From AC-32 sp038237925 (GTDB lineage Bacteria; Actinomycetota; Thermoleophilia; Gaiellales; Gaiellaceae), in NCBI GenBank assembly GCA_038237925.1, contig JBBRYF010000006.1, positions 78,734 to 142,733 of the forward strand: DNA of 64,000 bases, read 5' to 3'. Under the pieces are notes generated by a model. It was not told where the DNA came from and did no database searches. It was given only the letters and a program-made list of their open reading frames with translations. A program made the position numbers and the translations under genes. Each line of letters begins with the position of its first letter. Positions within the stretch are counted from its first letter, which is position 1. Below, one piece after another: positions 1 through 8,360 of the stretch.

Positions 1-443
1 AGCAGGTAGCCCGAGCCTTTCCCGAAGAGCTGGTCGCGGAGCTCCTCGTCCTCCTCACAGCGGCCGAAGAGCCGGGTCACGGGAAGCAGTTCGACGTTCG
101 GTAGCGTCACGAGGTAGCCGTTACCGACGAACACGTCGAGCTCGGCCGCGTTCAGCCGCTGAATCGCCTTGTCGTACACGGGAAAGTGCAGGACGCCGAA
201 GAGGTAGTCCGGGTATTCGTCGACCTTCGGGCGCTGGCGCCGCGAGAGGACGTCCTCGAGGTCGAGCGGATGCCAGCCGTAGCGCTCGGCGAGGAGCGAT
301 GCCTCCGCGAGTTGCGGGGAGTCGAGGTGGACCCAGGTCAGGCCGTGCGCGCGGAGCTCTGCGAGCCGCGGCTCAGACCGTGCTTCGACGTCCCTCGCTT
401 GCGTGCGAGGTCTCGTGCGCTTGATGCGGGGAAGGCTCGGCAC
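1..443 (-). CDS. corA: CorA-family Mg2+/Co2+ transporter, N-terminal part (cut by window edge)
   Basis: The reverse-strand translation gives the start of the cytoplasmic domain of CorA divalent-cation channels: WVHLDSPQ, then HPLDLEDVLSRRQRPKVDEY, then DVFVGNGYLVTLPN. These are the characteristic N-terminal CorA blocks. The C-terminal membrane helices and GMN filter lie outside the window. The frame has a GTG at 441-443 and no better upstream start; this start overlaps the 3' end of the upstream MFS gene (stop at 373) by about 70 bases, so the exact start is uncertain. By family, CorA forms a homopentameric inner-membrane channel for Mg2+ uptake. The overlap suggests cotranscription with the MFS gene. 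Confidence 0.85.
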   Translation of the reverse strand, partial: MPSLPRIKRTRPRTQARDVEARSEPRLAELRAHGLTWVHLDSPQLAEASLLAERYGWHPLDLEDVLSRRQRPKVDEYPDYLFGVLHFPVYDKAIQRLNAAELDVFVGNGYLVTLPNVELLPVTRLFGRCEEDEELRDQLFGKGSGYL

Positions 444-1710
444 CGGGACTGGGAGGGTCGTCGATTCTCATCGGAAGTGTTCGCCATGGTACCCGGAAAG
501 CCTTGCGCCGAACCCGCTCCGGACCGGGCGAGAGGGCCAGTTCCCGGGGGATTCGCCGCTCCAGGAGCAGGAAGCCCGCGGCGGAGAGCGCGCAGGCAAC
601 GGCGGCTCCGCACCAGAGCGCCGTCGGCGAGCTGGTCAGCAACAGGCTTCCGATCGCCGGGCCGGCGAGGAAGCCGACCTGCCAGGCGGAGGTACGCAGC
701 GCCATGTAGCGGCCGATCAGCGCCGGCGGCGCGAGGTCGGCCACGAGCGGGTTGTTGACGGCGCCGTGCACGCACTCGGCGATGCTGAAGGCGACGATCA
801 CCGCGCACAGGACGATGACGGCACGCGTTCCGTCCAGCCACGTCCCTGCGGCGACGACTCCGAGGCAGGTCGCGCTGAAGATCGCGCCGGCGGCCGCCAG
901 TGCCCGCAGGCGGTTGCGTCCCCCGAGGGCCTTCGCGAACGGCAGCTGCGCGACGACGAGCACGAGCGTGTTCACGAAGAAGATCGCGCCGATCCCGGCC
1001 TCGCCCACGGAGGCGTGTTCCTTCACGTACGGCGGCAGCATCGTCGCGATCTGGGCGTATGCGGCGGCGACGAGCACCGCGGTCAGGGCGAGCAGCCAGA
1101 CGAAGGTGCGGTTGAGCGCCACCTCGCGGTAGCCGCCGGCGGCGCGAGCGGCGGCGGCGCCCACTCGCGGGGGCTGCGGGACGAAGAGCAGCAGGCCGGC
1201 GAACGCGACGAACGTTCCGGCGTCGACCGCGAAGAGCAGGTCGTAGCTCGCCGGCACCCGAGTCGTCGCGATCAGGCCGCCGATCAGCCCGCCGATCCCG
1301 AAGCCGAGATTGTCCGTGACGCGCGTGAGCGCGTAGGCGGTCGTGCGCTGCTCGCCGGAGGTCAGCGCCGCGAGCAGGCTCGAGTGGCTCGGCGCGAAGC
1401 CGGCGTTGCCCGCGCCCGCGATTGCCGCCAGGCCAAACGCCTGCCAGGCGCTGCGCACGAACGGAAAGCCGCCGTAGCCGGCCGCGAGTAGCACCAGTGA
1501 CGCCATCAGCGTCGTACGGGATCCGATCCGGTCGACGAGGCGCCCGGCCAGCGGGCTGCCGACGACGCCGATCCCGAGCAGGACGGCGACGACCGCTCCC
1601 GAGGTGCCGAGACCGAGGTGCCGCACGTCGTGCAGGTAGATGACGAGGAACGGGATCACGATCCCGTTGCCCAGCGAGTTTGCGACGCCGCCGGTCTCGA
1701 GCAACCACAC
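373..1710 (-). CDS. MFS transporter (DHA1-like exporter)
   Basis: About 445 residues with roughly 12 hydrophobic segments. The first half carries the MFS loop 2-3 motif as GRLVDRIGSRTTL, and the first helix contains GGVANSLGNGIVIPF. It is a paralogue of the MFS gene at 4828-6132, matching from the first helix through the loop motif. The coordinate uses a GTG at 1708-1710, which leaves almost no cytoplasmic N-terminus. The frame stays open to 1824, and a CTG at 1762-1764 aligns with the initiator ATG of the paralogue, so translation may begin there. Predicted role: proton-coupled export of a small molecule at the inner membrane; substrate unknown. Confidence 0.85.
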   Translation of the reverse strand: MWLLETGGVANSLGNGIVIPFLVIYLHDVRHLGLGTSGAVVAVLLGIGVVGSPLAGRLVDRIGSRTTLMASLVLLAAGYGGFPFVRSAWQAFGLAAIAGAGNAGFAPSHSSLLAALTSGEQRTTAYALTRVTDNLGFGIGGLIGGLIATTRVPASYDLLFAVDAGTFVAFAGLLLFVPQPPRVGAAAARAAGGYREVALNRTFVWLLALTAVLVAAAYAQIATMLPPYVKEHASVGEAGIGAIFFVNTLVLVVAQLPFAKALGGRNRLRALAAAGAIFSATCLGVVAAGTWLDGTRAVIVLCAVIVAFSIAECVHGAVNNPLVADLAPPALIGRYMALRTSAWQVGFLAGPAIGSLLLTSSPTALWCGAAVACALSAAGFLLLERRIPRELALSPGPERVRRKAFRVPWRTLPMRIDDPPSPGAEPSPHQAHETSHASEGRRSTV

Positions 1711-1813
1711 GGGTCGCGGGAGCTGCGGCTTCAGGCTTTGGAGGTACTCGGCGACGGCTTTCAGCGCCGCCCGAGAGTACTCGGGAACGAGCCGCGTGCC
1801 TAGAGCGCGCTGA

Positions 1814-1829
1814 TTGATTCGTCAATCAA
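1814..1829. promoter_or_regulatory. Palindromic operator candidate upstream of MFS gene
   Basis: TTGATT and AATCAA form a perfect inverted repeat with a 4-base spacer, overlapping a second nested repeat (TGATTGA / TCAATCA). It lies just upstream of the reverse-strand MFS gene. On that strand a TTGACG followed 17 bases later by TAGGCA could be a promoter, with its -35 inside the palindrome. The size and symmetry fit a TetR- or Crp/Fnr-type dimer site, but no regulator gene is adjacent, so this is inference. Confidence 0.35.
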
Positions 1830-1953
1830 ACGCGAAATGCGCGAGCGAATTGTCCGTACAGGTTTTCGTTGTCGCAATACGCGGTAGACGACGCGTTGTA
1901 ACGGCGCAATCCGCGTCGTCGCGCACACACACAGGACTCATGGGGGTGACAGG

Positions 1954-3792
1954 ATGGTGCGGAAGCTCGTTCCCCAGGCCGTCGCTGGGATCAGGCGGCG
2001 GCGGAGGGTGTTCGTCGTGGCTTCGCTCCCGGTGGTGCTGGCCGCCGTTGCGGTGGCTGTCGCCGGAGGATCCGGCACCGGCACGACCGCGAGGGGCGCC
2101 ACGCATTCGGTCGGGATCGCGCGGGCGAGCGCGACGGGCGGCGGGAGGACGTCGTTCGCAGCCGCGACCACCGCGGCCGGCACGCCGGCAGGGCCGCACG
2201 TGATCAACGGCGACTTCCAGGGCGTCTCGCCGGAGGTCAGCTCGCTGGCGGTGCTGCCGGTCCCGCAGGCGCCGCTGAAGGCGCGCGGGATCGAGTCTCT
2301 CCAGCCGTCCACGGCTGCGTCGAGCGCCAAGGACCCGGTCGTCCAGAAGACGAAGGGCACCGGCCCGATCTCCGGGCCGATCCAGAACTTCGACGGCATC
2401 TGCCTGCCGTTCGGCGAGCCGTGCAGCCTGCCGAGCAGCTGTAGCTGTCTCCCGCCCGACACGAACGGCGAGGTCGGCGCGACGCAGTACGTGCAGATGG
2501 CGAACACCGATTTCGCGGTCTTCTCGAAGACCGGCACGGTCCTGCGCACCGCGACCCCGATCAACCAGCTCTGGGCGAACGCGGGGGGTGAGTGCGCGGA
2601 GTACGACAACGGCGACCCGGTGGTGTTGTACGACCAGCTCGCGAACCGCTGGATGCTCTCGCAGTTCATCGCGACGCCGACCGCCAACGAGGAGTACGGG
2701 CAGTGCATCGCCGTTTCGACGACCGGCGATGCGACCGGCTCGTATTACCTCTACGAGTTCCACTTCGGCCGGACGTTCCACGACTACGAGAAGCTCGGCG
2801 TCTGGCCTGACGCGTACTACATGTCGTCGAACGAGTTCCCGGACGGCACGCAGACTTCGAGCGGCGCGGGCGCCATGGCCTTCGAGCGCGCGAAGATGCT
2901 CGCCGGCCAGCCGGCCCGCGTCATCTACTTCGACCAAACGGCGAACAACCCGCCCGGCGGCCAGTACATCGGTCAGCTCCCGGGCGACCTCGACGGCTCG
3001 ACCCTGCCACCGGCAGGCTCGCCGAACCTGTTCGCCGAGGTCGACGACCCATCGTCGATTCCGCCGACCGATGGCAGCGACGGGTTCGCGATGCGGCTCT
3101 GGAAGTTCCACGTTGACTGGGCCAACCCGTCGGACTCGACGTTCGGGAACAACGGCCAGCCCAGCTACACGCTTCCTGTCGCGCCCTTCGTCCGGCCACA
3201 GTGCGTCTACGGCTACGGCGACTGCGTCCCGCAGAAGGGCGGCCCGCAGGGGCTCGACGTCCTCGCCGACCGGCTGATGTTCCGGCTCTCGTACCGGAAC
3301 TTCGGCAGCCACGGCTCGCTGCTCCTCAACCACACCGTGACCGCGGACGGCCGCACCGGCATCCGCTGGTACGAGGTGCGGATCCCGAAGGGCGGCGCGG
3401 CCTCGATCTACCAGCAGGGCACCTACGCCCCGAGCGACGGCCTGACGAACCCGCTCTGGCGCTGGATGGGCAGCGTCGCGCAGGACAAGAAGGGCGACAT
3501 CGCTGCCGGCTACAGCGCCTCGGGCCCGAACAACTTCCCCTCCGTGCGCTACACTGGCCGTGCCGCCGGCGACTCCCTCGGTCAGATGACGCAGGCGGAG
3601 CAGGTCGCCTAGACGGGCACCGGCCCGCAGACGGAGGCCGAGGGCCGCTGGGGCGACTACAGCGACCTGACCGTCGATCCGAGCAACGACTGCACGTTCT
3701 GGTACACGCAGGAGTACCTCGGCCAGGACACGGTCGTGCTCGGAACCTGGAGGACGCGCGTCGTGTCCTTCAAGTTCCCCGGCTGCAAGTAG
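1954..3792 (+). pseudogene. Secreted propeller-like protein interrupted by an in-frame TAG
   Basis: The ATG at 1954 follows GGGGGTGACAGG and encodes an Arg-rich N-terminus plus a hydrophobic stretch, consistent with an export signal. The 552 codons to the TAG at 3610-3612 encode an extracellular protein with motifs such as PPDTNGEVGATQYVQ, NRWMLSQF and DYEKLGVWPDAYY. Directly after the TAG the same frame continues 59 codons (RWGDYSDLTVDPSND, FWYTQEYL, VVSFKFPGCK) to a second TAG at 3790-3792. WGDYS and FWYTQEY read as a natural C-terminus, and CAG to TAG is a single-base change. It could be a nonsense mutation, a read-through site or a sequencing error. Function unknown; probably exported. 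Confidence 0.6.
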
Positions 3793-3800
3793 CTCTCGCG

Positions 3801-3836
3801 AACGCCGCGCGCCTCGAATCCGCGGCGCGCGGCGTT
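3801..3836. terminator. Bidirectional hairpin terminator
   Basis: AACGCCGCGCGCC (3801-3813) pairs perfectly with GGCGCGCGGCGTT (3824-3836) around a 10-base loop. It lies between the convergent secreted-protein gene (ends 3792) and the PepSY gene (ends 3854). There is no clear T-run, as is common in high-GC actinobacteria. Confidence 0.65.
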
Positions 3837-3853
3837 GCCATTCCCCTGCGGGG

Positions 3854-4267
3854 TTAGGCGCTCGCGCCGTTCGAGCTCGGCGGCGCCTGACGGGGCCCGG
3901 GCATCCCGGAGTCCACGCCGACCACCTGGTACTGCTTGCTCACGTAGACGACCTCGTAGGCCGCATTGCCGTCGGCGTCGGTCTCCACGCGGATGACCGT
4001 CCCGCCGGGGACCTTGGCGAGGGCGAGTTGCCTCACCTTCGCCAGGGCGTCACCGGTCACCGGCGTCTCGTCGCTGCGCTGGCGGCCCCAGGGTTGGCGG
4101 GCACTCGGTGCCGCGGCCGGTGTGCTCGCCGCGACGGCACTGGGCGACCCGCTCGAGCCCGAGCCGGTCGCCGCACCCGCGACGCCGTAGGTGCCGGCGG
4201 CCAAACCGGCCGCGACCGCTCCGAGGACGACCACTCGCTCGATCGACCACCGTTTCTGTCTGTCCAT
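3854..4267 (-). CDS. Membrane-anchored PepSY-domain protein
   Basis: 137 residues. The start is the ATG at 4265-4267, which has AGGAGG seven bases upstream; longer in-frame starts lack such a site. Residues 1-35 hold a positively charged start (MDRQKRW) and one transmembrane segment, followed by a Ser/Ala/Pro-rich linker. Residues about 75-125 match a PepSY domain: VTGDALAKVRQLALAKVPGG then VIRVETDADGNAAYEVVYV. PepSY domains are extracytoplasmic modules often linked to protease inhibition or metal/envelope functions. No operon partner on this strand. Specific function unknown. Confidence 0.8.
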   Translation of the reverse strand: MDRQKRWSIERVVVLGAVAAGLAAGTYGVAGAATGSGSSGSPSAVAASTPAAAPSARQPWGRQRSDETPVTGDALAKVRQLALAKVPGGTVIRVETDADGNAAYEVVYVSKQYQVVGVDSGMPGPRQAPPSSNGASA

Positions 4268-4424
4268 TACGCGCCTCCTGCTTGTCGGGTTACCGGACGC
4301 AGGAGGAACCTCGCAGCCGAAGCTGAGACGGGCGTGTGAAAAGGCTGAAGACCTCGTAAGAGTTGGAGCGGAAGCGAACCGCAGGCCAGTCAAGCACACT
4401 CCGCAACCAGTCGATACCGCAGGG

Positions 4425-4541
4425 GTGCGCGGACGTTGGCTACTCATCGGCTGGCTCCTGTTCGTGTTCGCGTTCACGCCGCTCTATTGGATCTCGACCT
4501 ACTTCGCGCGCCGCGGCCGACATGGCGGCCGCGGCTCGTAG
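4425..4541 (+). CDS. Possible 38-residue single-pass membrane protein
   Basis: A GTG at 4425 opens a short frame whose product is a charged start (VRGRW), one strongly hydrophobic segment (LLIGWLLFVFAFTPLYW) and an Arg/Gly-rich basic tail. This looks like a small membrane protein, but the ribosome-binding site is weak (CGCAGGG) and there is no conserved partner, so it may not be real. It lies in the otherwise empty 345-base gap between the PepSY gene and tRNA-Arg. Confidence 0.25.
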   Translation: MRGRWLLIGWLLFVFAFTPLYWISTYFARRGRHGGRGS

Positions 4542-4566
4542 TCGCCCTGCGAAGAAGTCGATCCGG

Positions 4567-4603
4567 CGAAAGTCGTCATGGCCGCGAAGCGGCCGGACTT
4601 TCG
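4567..4603 (-). terminator. Hairpin downstream of tRNA-Arg
   Basis: CGAAAGTC (4567-4574) pairs with GACTTTCG (4596-4603), enclosing a second hairpin GGCCGC-GAA-GCGGCC. It starts 10 bases past the 3' end of tRNA-Arg on the reverse strand and probably terminates or helps process that transcript. A hairpin of the same architecture follows the truncated tRNA copy at 4762-4802. Confidence 0.6.
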
Positions 4604-4612
4604 ACGGGAGAG

Positions 4613-4685
4613 TGCGCCTGGCAGGAATCGAACCTGCGACCTCGCGCTCCGGAGGCGCGCGCTCTATCCCCTGAGCTACAGGCGC
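4613..4685 (-). tRNA. tRNA-Arg (anticodon CCG)
   Basis: The reverse strand folds into a canonical 73-base cloverleaf: acceptor GCGCCTG/CAGGCGC with discriminator A; D arm GCTC/GAGC; anticodon stem CGCGC/GCGCG with loop CTCCGGA, giving anticodon CCG for CGG codons; variable loop AGGTC; T arm GCAGG-TTCGATT-CCTGC. CCA is not encoded. Confidence 0.97.
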
Positions 4686-4761
4686 TCGAGTACGCGAGTC
4701 TAGCGACGCCGAGGAGGGGGCTTTGCCGGCCTCCTCTCAGTCCATTCTCGGAAGCCAGAAT

Positions 4762-4802
4762 CCGAGAAAAGTTGTATGCGCGAAGCGCGAGACTTTTCTC
4801 GG
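4762..4802 (-). terminator. Hairpin after the truncated tRNA copy
   Basis: CCGAGAAAAGT (4762-4772) pairs perfectly with ACTTTTCTCGG (4792-4802), enclosing GCGC-GAA-GCGC. It has the same layout as the hairpin behind the intact tRNA-Arg. It also follows the 3' end of the reverse-strand MFS gene at 4828, so it can act as that gene's terminator. Confidence 0.6.
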
Positions 4803-4812
4803 GAAGCGCGCT

Positions 4813-4837
4813 GCTCTATCCCCTGAGCTACAGGCGC
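4813..4837 (-). pseudogene. tRNA-Arg 5'-half remnant
   Basis: 25 bases identical to positions 1-25 of the intact tRNA-Arg (acceptor strand through D arm). The sequence then diverges within a few bases and runs into the 4762-4802 hairpin with no 3' half, so it cannot fold as a tRNA. The last codons and the TAG stop of the MFS gene ending at 4828 lie inside this copy. Confidence 0.75.
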
Positions 4838-6132
4838 TCGGGGGCCAAGTCTAGCGGCGGGGTGAGCGGGGTCACCGTGACGGCCTCCGACTTCGGCGTT
4901 CGGCGCACTCCTGGCGGTAGGCTCCGCTCGAGCGCCAGGCAGCCGACCGCGGCTACGAGGCAGACCGCGGCCGCCAGCGGCCAGACCGCCAGCGGGTGCC
5001 AGTCGAGCAGCACGCCGCCGACCGCCGGTCCGAGGATCGAGCCGGCGCTCCACGACATCGAGCCGAGCGCGAAGTAGCGGCCGCGCAGGCGTTCGGGGGC
5101 GAGGTCGGCGACGAGCGGCGCCTGCGTCGGCCCTTGCAGGGTCTCGCCGACGCCGAAGATCATCGTCGCGAGGATCAGGACGAGCGCGGCCGAGGTCGCG
5201 GTCAGTAGCGCGCCGGCGGCGAGCACGACGAGCGCCGCGACCGCCCAGAGCACGTTCATCAGCGCGAGCGCGACCATGCGGCGCCTGCCTTCGAGCGCCT
5301 TCGAGACCGGCAGCTGGATCAGGACGATCAGGAGCGTGTTCGCGAGCCAGATGAAGCCGACCCAGCGCTCGTTCACACCCGCGTAGTTCTTCGCGAACGG
5401 CGGCAGGAGCGCGAAGACCTCATACCCGACCGCGACGAAGAGGACGTTCAGTCCGAGCAGGCCGACGAAGTTGCGGTCGCGCAGCACCGCGCGGTAGCCG
5501 TTGCCGCGGTCGTCCGTCCTCTCGGCTGCGACCTCCGGCGGCTCGGAGACCGCCGAGAGCACGACGATGAAGACGACGAACGTGGCCGCGTCGGCGAGGA
5601 ACAGCCGGGTGAAGCTTCCGGGGTCGGCGGTGGTCGCGATCAAGCCGCCGGCAAGGCTGCCGAGGCCCATCCCGAGGTTCATGCTGATCCGCTGCAGCGC
5701 GTAGGCGGAGTGGCGGTCCTCGGCCGGTGTCAACCGCGAGAGCAGCGTCGATTGCCCGGGCCAGAAGCAGGCGGTGCCGACGCCGTCGAGCCCAAGCAGG
5801 GCGAACGCATGCCACGGATGGTGGATCAGCGGGAAGAGCGCGAAGGAGGCAGCCTGGAGCGCAAGCCCGATCAGCAGCGTGTTGCGGCCGCCGATCCGGT
5901 CGACGGTCGTCCCGGCGAGCAGACCGGCGAGCAGCGCGGTCACCCCGCCGAACGCGAGCGCGAGGCCCGCCAGCGAGAACGAGATCCCGCGCACGTTGTG
6001 CAGGTAGATGACGACGAACGGGATCACGACGCCGTTGCCGAGCGAGTTCACGACGCCGCCCGCCTGGACGAGCCAGACGGTGCGAGGGAGGTGCGGGTCG
6101 AGCCCGCGGAGGTACGCGGCCAGCGGTCGCAT
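4828..6132 (-). CDS. MFS transporter, paralogue of the gene at 373-1710
   Basis: 434 residues, about 12 membrane helices. The ATG start gives MRPLAAYLRGLDPHLPRTVW before helix 1, which contains GGVVNSLGNGVVIPF; loop 2-3 reads GTTVDRIGGRNTL. It aligns with the other MFS gene in this window, suggesting an old duplication. The C-terminus (LDLAPERL) is encoded partly by the 5' half of a tRNA-Arg copy, whose TAG is its stop. Predicted inner-membrane exporter with unknown substrate. Confidence 0.87.
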   Translation of the reverse strand: MRPLAAYLRGLDPHLPRTVWLVQAGGVVNSLGNGVVIPFVVIYLHNVRGISFSLAGLALAFGGVTALLAGLLAGTTVDRIGGRNTLLIGLALQAASFALFPLIHHPWHAFALLGLDGVGTACFWPGQSTLLSRLTPAEDRHSAYALQRISMNLGMGLGSLAGGLIATTADPGSFTRLFLADAATFVVFIVVLSAVSEPPEVAAERTDDRGNGYRAVLRDRNFVGLLGLNVLFVAVGYEVFALLPPFAKNYAGVNERWVGFIWLANTLLIVLIQLPVSKALEGRRRMVALALMNVLWAVAALVVLAAGALLTATSAALVLILATMIFGVGETLQGPTQAPLVADLAPERLRGRYFALGSMSWSAGSILGPAVGGVLLDWHPLAVWPLAAAVCLVAAVGCLALERSLPPGVRRTPKSEAVTVTPLTPPLDLAPERL

Positions 6133-6267
6133 CCGGAGCTTCTAAGGCGCCGTCTTGCGGCGCCGACCATCGAGGCCGCGCGAGCCTTGCTCGCGTGGCC
6201 GCTCGACGCACCGCGGCGGAATCGTGTGTTTGGGAGCTCGAGTCGAGATCGCCTTAAGGTATCCACC

Positions 6268-7293
6268 GTGGAGCTCGAGGCCAGGACCGCGACGGTGCGC
6301 ATGGCCGAGACGTTCGTGATCTCGCGCGGCTCAGCCGACGAAGCCGAGACCGTGGTCGTCGAGATCCGGCACGACGGCGTCAGCGGCTTCGGCGAGGCGG
6401 CTCCGATCGAGCGCTACGACGAGTCACCGGCGTCGGCTCTGGCCTTCGCGCAGGACGCCGCGGGGCTGCTCGGCGACGACCCGTTCGCCTTCGAGGCGAT
6501 CGAGGCGCGGCTGCGCGAGCGGCCCGGCGAGCAGGCGGCGAAGGCTGCGATTGACGCGGCGCTGCACGATCTGTGCGGCAAGCTCGTCGGGCTGCCCGTG
6601 TGGCAGCTGCTCGGCCTCGAGCGCGAGGGACCGCCGACCTCCTGGACGATCTGGCTCGGAGATCCCGACGACATGGCCCGGCGCGCAGAGAAGGTGCGCG
6701 GCCGGTTCAAGCGGCTGAAGCTGAAGCTCGGAGCGGGCGACGGGCGCGATGTCGAGAGGGTGCAGGCCGTGCACGCGGTCTCCGATGTTCCGCTGCAGGT
6801 AGACGTGAACGAGGCGTGGTCGCTGGAGGAAGCGCTCGAGGCGCTGCCTCAGCTCGCGGAGCTCGGTATCGAGTACTGCGAGCAGCCGCTGCCCGCGGGC
6901 GATCCCGACGGCCCGGAGCTGAAGCGACGCTCGCCGCTTCCGATCTACGTCGACGAGGATTGTCACACGCTCGGCGACGTCGCCGCCTGCGCCGAGCGCG
7001 CGCACGGGCTGAACGTGAAGCTCGCGAAGTCGGGCGGGGTCCGCGAGGCCGTGCGGATGGTGCATGCGGGCCGCGCGCTCGGCCTCGGGATGATGCTCGG
7101 CTGCATGAACGAGTCGGGCCTGGCCGTCGCGGCGGGGGCGGCGTGCGCGAGCCTCTTCGACCACGTCGACCTCGACGGGAACCTGCTCCTCGTGGAGGAC
7201 CCGTGGCCGGGGGTCCAGCTCGTCGACGGCGTGCAGCTTCCCTCGAACGAACCGGGGCTCGGTGTCAGGCAAGCGGTACCTGCTCCTGGCTGA
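6268..7293 (+). CDS. dgcA: Enolase-superfamily epimerase (DgcA / L-Ala-D/L-Glu epimerase type)
   Basis: About 341 residues from the GTG at 6268, which follows TTAAGG; no other in-frame start precedes the conserved N-terminal capping domain (SGFGEAAPIERYDES). The barrel has the enolase-superfamily catalytic set: LKLKLG (KxK acid/base), metal ligands in VDVNEAW, EYCEQPL and YVDEDC, the second Lys in NVKLAKSGG, and MMLGCMNES then DHVDLDG at the barrel end, as in dipeptide epimerases. It overlaps the next DUF1611 gene by 32 bases. This pairing matches the described DgcA/DgcN system, in which D-glutamate is N-acetylated, racemised and returned to L-glutamate. The alternative is a murein-peptide dipeptide epimerase. 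Confidence 0.8.
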   Translation: MELEARTATVRMAETFVISRGSADEAETVVVEIRHDGVSGFGEAAPIERYDESPASALAFAQDAAGLLGDDPFAFEAIEARLRERPGEQAAKAAIDAALHDLCGKLVGLPVWQLLGLEREGPPTSWTIWLGDPDDMARRAEKVRGRFKRLKLKLGAGDGRDVERVQAVHAVSDVPLQVDVNEAWSLEEALEALPQLAELGIEYCEQPLPAGDPDGPELKRRSPLPIYVDEDCHTLGDVAACAERAHGLNVKLAKSGGVREAVRMVHAGRALGLGMMLGCMNESGLAVAAGAACASLFDHVDLDGNLLLVEDPWPGVQLVDGVQLPSNEPGLGVRQAVPAPG

Positions 7294-8290
7294 GGGTCGC
7301 TCGGGCGACCCGCACCACGGCAAGACGGCGCGCGGGATCCTGCGCTACGCGCCCGACCCGAGCGTGGCTGTGCTCGACTCGGATCGCGTAGGGGAGATGC
7401 TCGCGGGCGTCCCGATCGTCGCGACCGTCGAGGAGGCACTCGCCTTCGAGCCCACGACCGCGGTCGTGGGTGTCGCGACCCAGGGCGGACGCTTCCCGCC
7501 CGCCTGGCGTGAGCTGCTGAAGCAGTGCATCGCGGGCGGCCTCGACATCGAGAACGGCCTGCACGAGTTCGTCAGCGAGGATGAGGAGCTCGCGGCGCTC
7601 GCGCGCGAGCACGGCGTCGAGCTGCGCGACCTGCGCAAGCCGCCTTCCGATCTCAACGTGCCGACCGGCGAGAACCTCGAGCTGCCGGCGAAGATCGCGC
7701 TGACCGTCGGCTCGGACTGCGCGATCGGCAAGAAGACCGTCGCGCTCGAGCTCGACCTCGAGGCTCGCCGCCGCGGCCTGCGCTCGGTGTTCGTCCCGAC
7801 CGGCCAGACCGGGATGGCGATCGCGGGCTGGGGAATCGCCGTCGACGCCGTCGTCTCCGACTTCCTAGCCGGCGCGGCCGAGCGCCTGGTCGTCGAAGGC
7901 CACCGCCGCGGAGGCGAGCTGCTCTTCGTCGAGGGCCAGGGCTCGCTCGCGCACCCCGCCTACTCGGGCGTGACGCTCGGCCTGATCCACGGCTCGGCCC
8001 CGCACGTCTTCGTCCTCTGCCACCGGGCGCACTCGACCGAGGTCGAGGGGTACCCCGGATACCCGCTGCCGAGCCTCCGCGACCTGGTCGACCTGCACGA
8101 GCGCATCGCCCTCACGCTGCGGCCGGCCCGCGTTCTCTGCATCGCGCTCAATACGGCTGAGCTCGACGAGGACGCGGCACGGACCGCGATCGCCGAGGCC
8201 GCCGCCGAGACCCAGCTCCCGGCCGACGACCCGGTGCGGTTCGGCGCCGGACCGCTGCTCGATACGGTCATCGCAGGGCTGCCGGACTAA
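7262..8290 (+). CDS. dgcN: DUF1611 protein (DgcN-like D-glutamate N-acetyltransferase)
   Basis: 342 residues starting at a GTG inside the end of the epimerase gene. The N-terminal Rossmann-like half begins KRYLLLAEGRSGDPHHGKTA. The C-terminal half has a P-loop-like GSDCAIGKKTVALEL near residue 148 and the conserved LLFVEGQGSLAHPAYSGVTL, both typical of DUF1611. DgcN from this family acetylates D-glutamate as the first step of D-Glu catabolism. The overlap with the epimerase gene implies tight translational coupling and a shared pathway. Substrate assignment is by family and context only. Confidence 0.78.
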   Translation: MSGKRYLLLAEGRSGDPHHGKTARGILRYAPDPSVAVLDSDRVGEMLAGVPIVATVEEALAFEPTTAVVGVATQGGRFPPAWRELLKQCIAGGLDIENGLHEFVSEDEELAALAREHGVELRDLRKPPSDLNVPTGENLELPAKIALTVGSDCAIGKKTVALELDLEARRRGLRSVFVPTGQTGMAIAGWGIAVDAVVSDFLAGAAERLVVEGHRRGGELLFVEGQGSLAHPAYSGVTLGLIHGSAPHVFVLCHRAHSTEVEGYPGYPLPSLRDLVDLHERIALTLRPARVLCIALNTAELDEDAARTAIAEAAAETQLPADDPVRFGAGPLLDTVIAGLPD

Positions 8291-8360
8291 GGAGCTCCTT
8301 CCCGTTAGCCGAAGAACATGGGAACCTAGAGTCCGGGTCGAAACAGGAGGAGCCGCCAAG

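Noticed and set aside
338..1825. 495-codon reverse-strand frame over the first MFS gene
   Set aside because: Arg/Pro-rich out-of-frame shadow; the MFS frame has real membrane helices and family motifs.
4760..4842. Split or intron-containing second tRNA-Arg
   Set aside because: No matching 3' half or T arm within reach; the sequence runs straight into a terminator-like hairpin.
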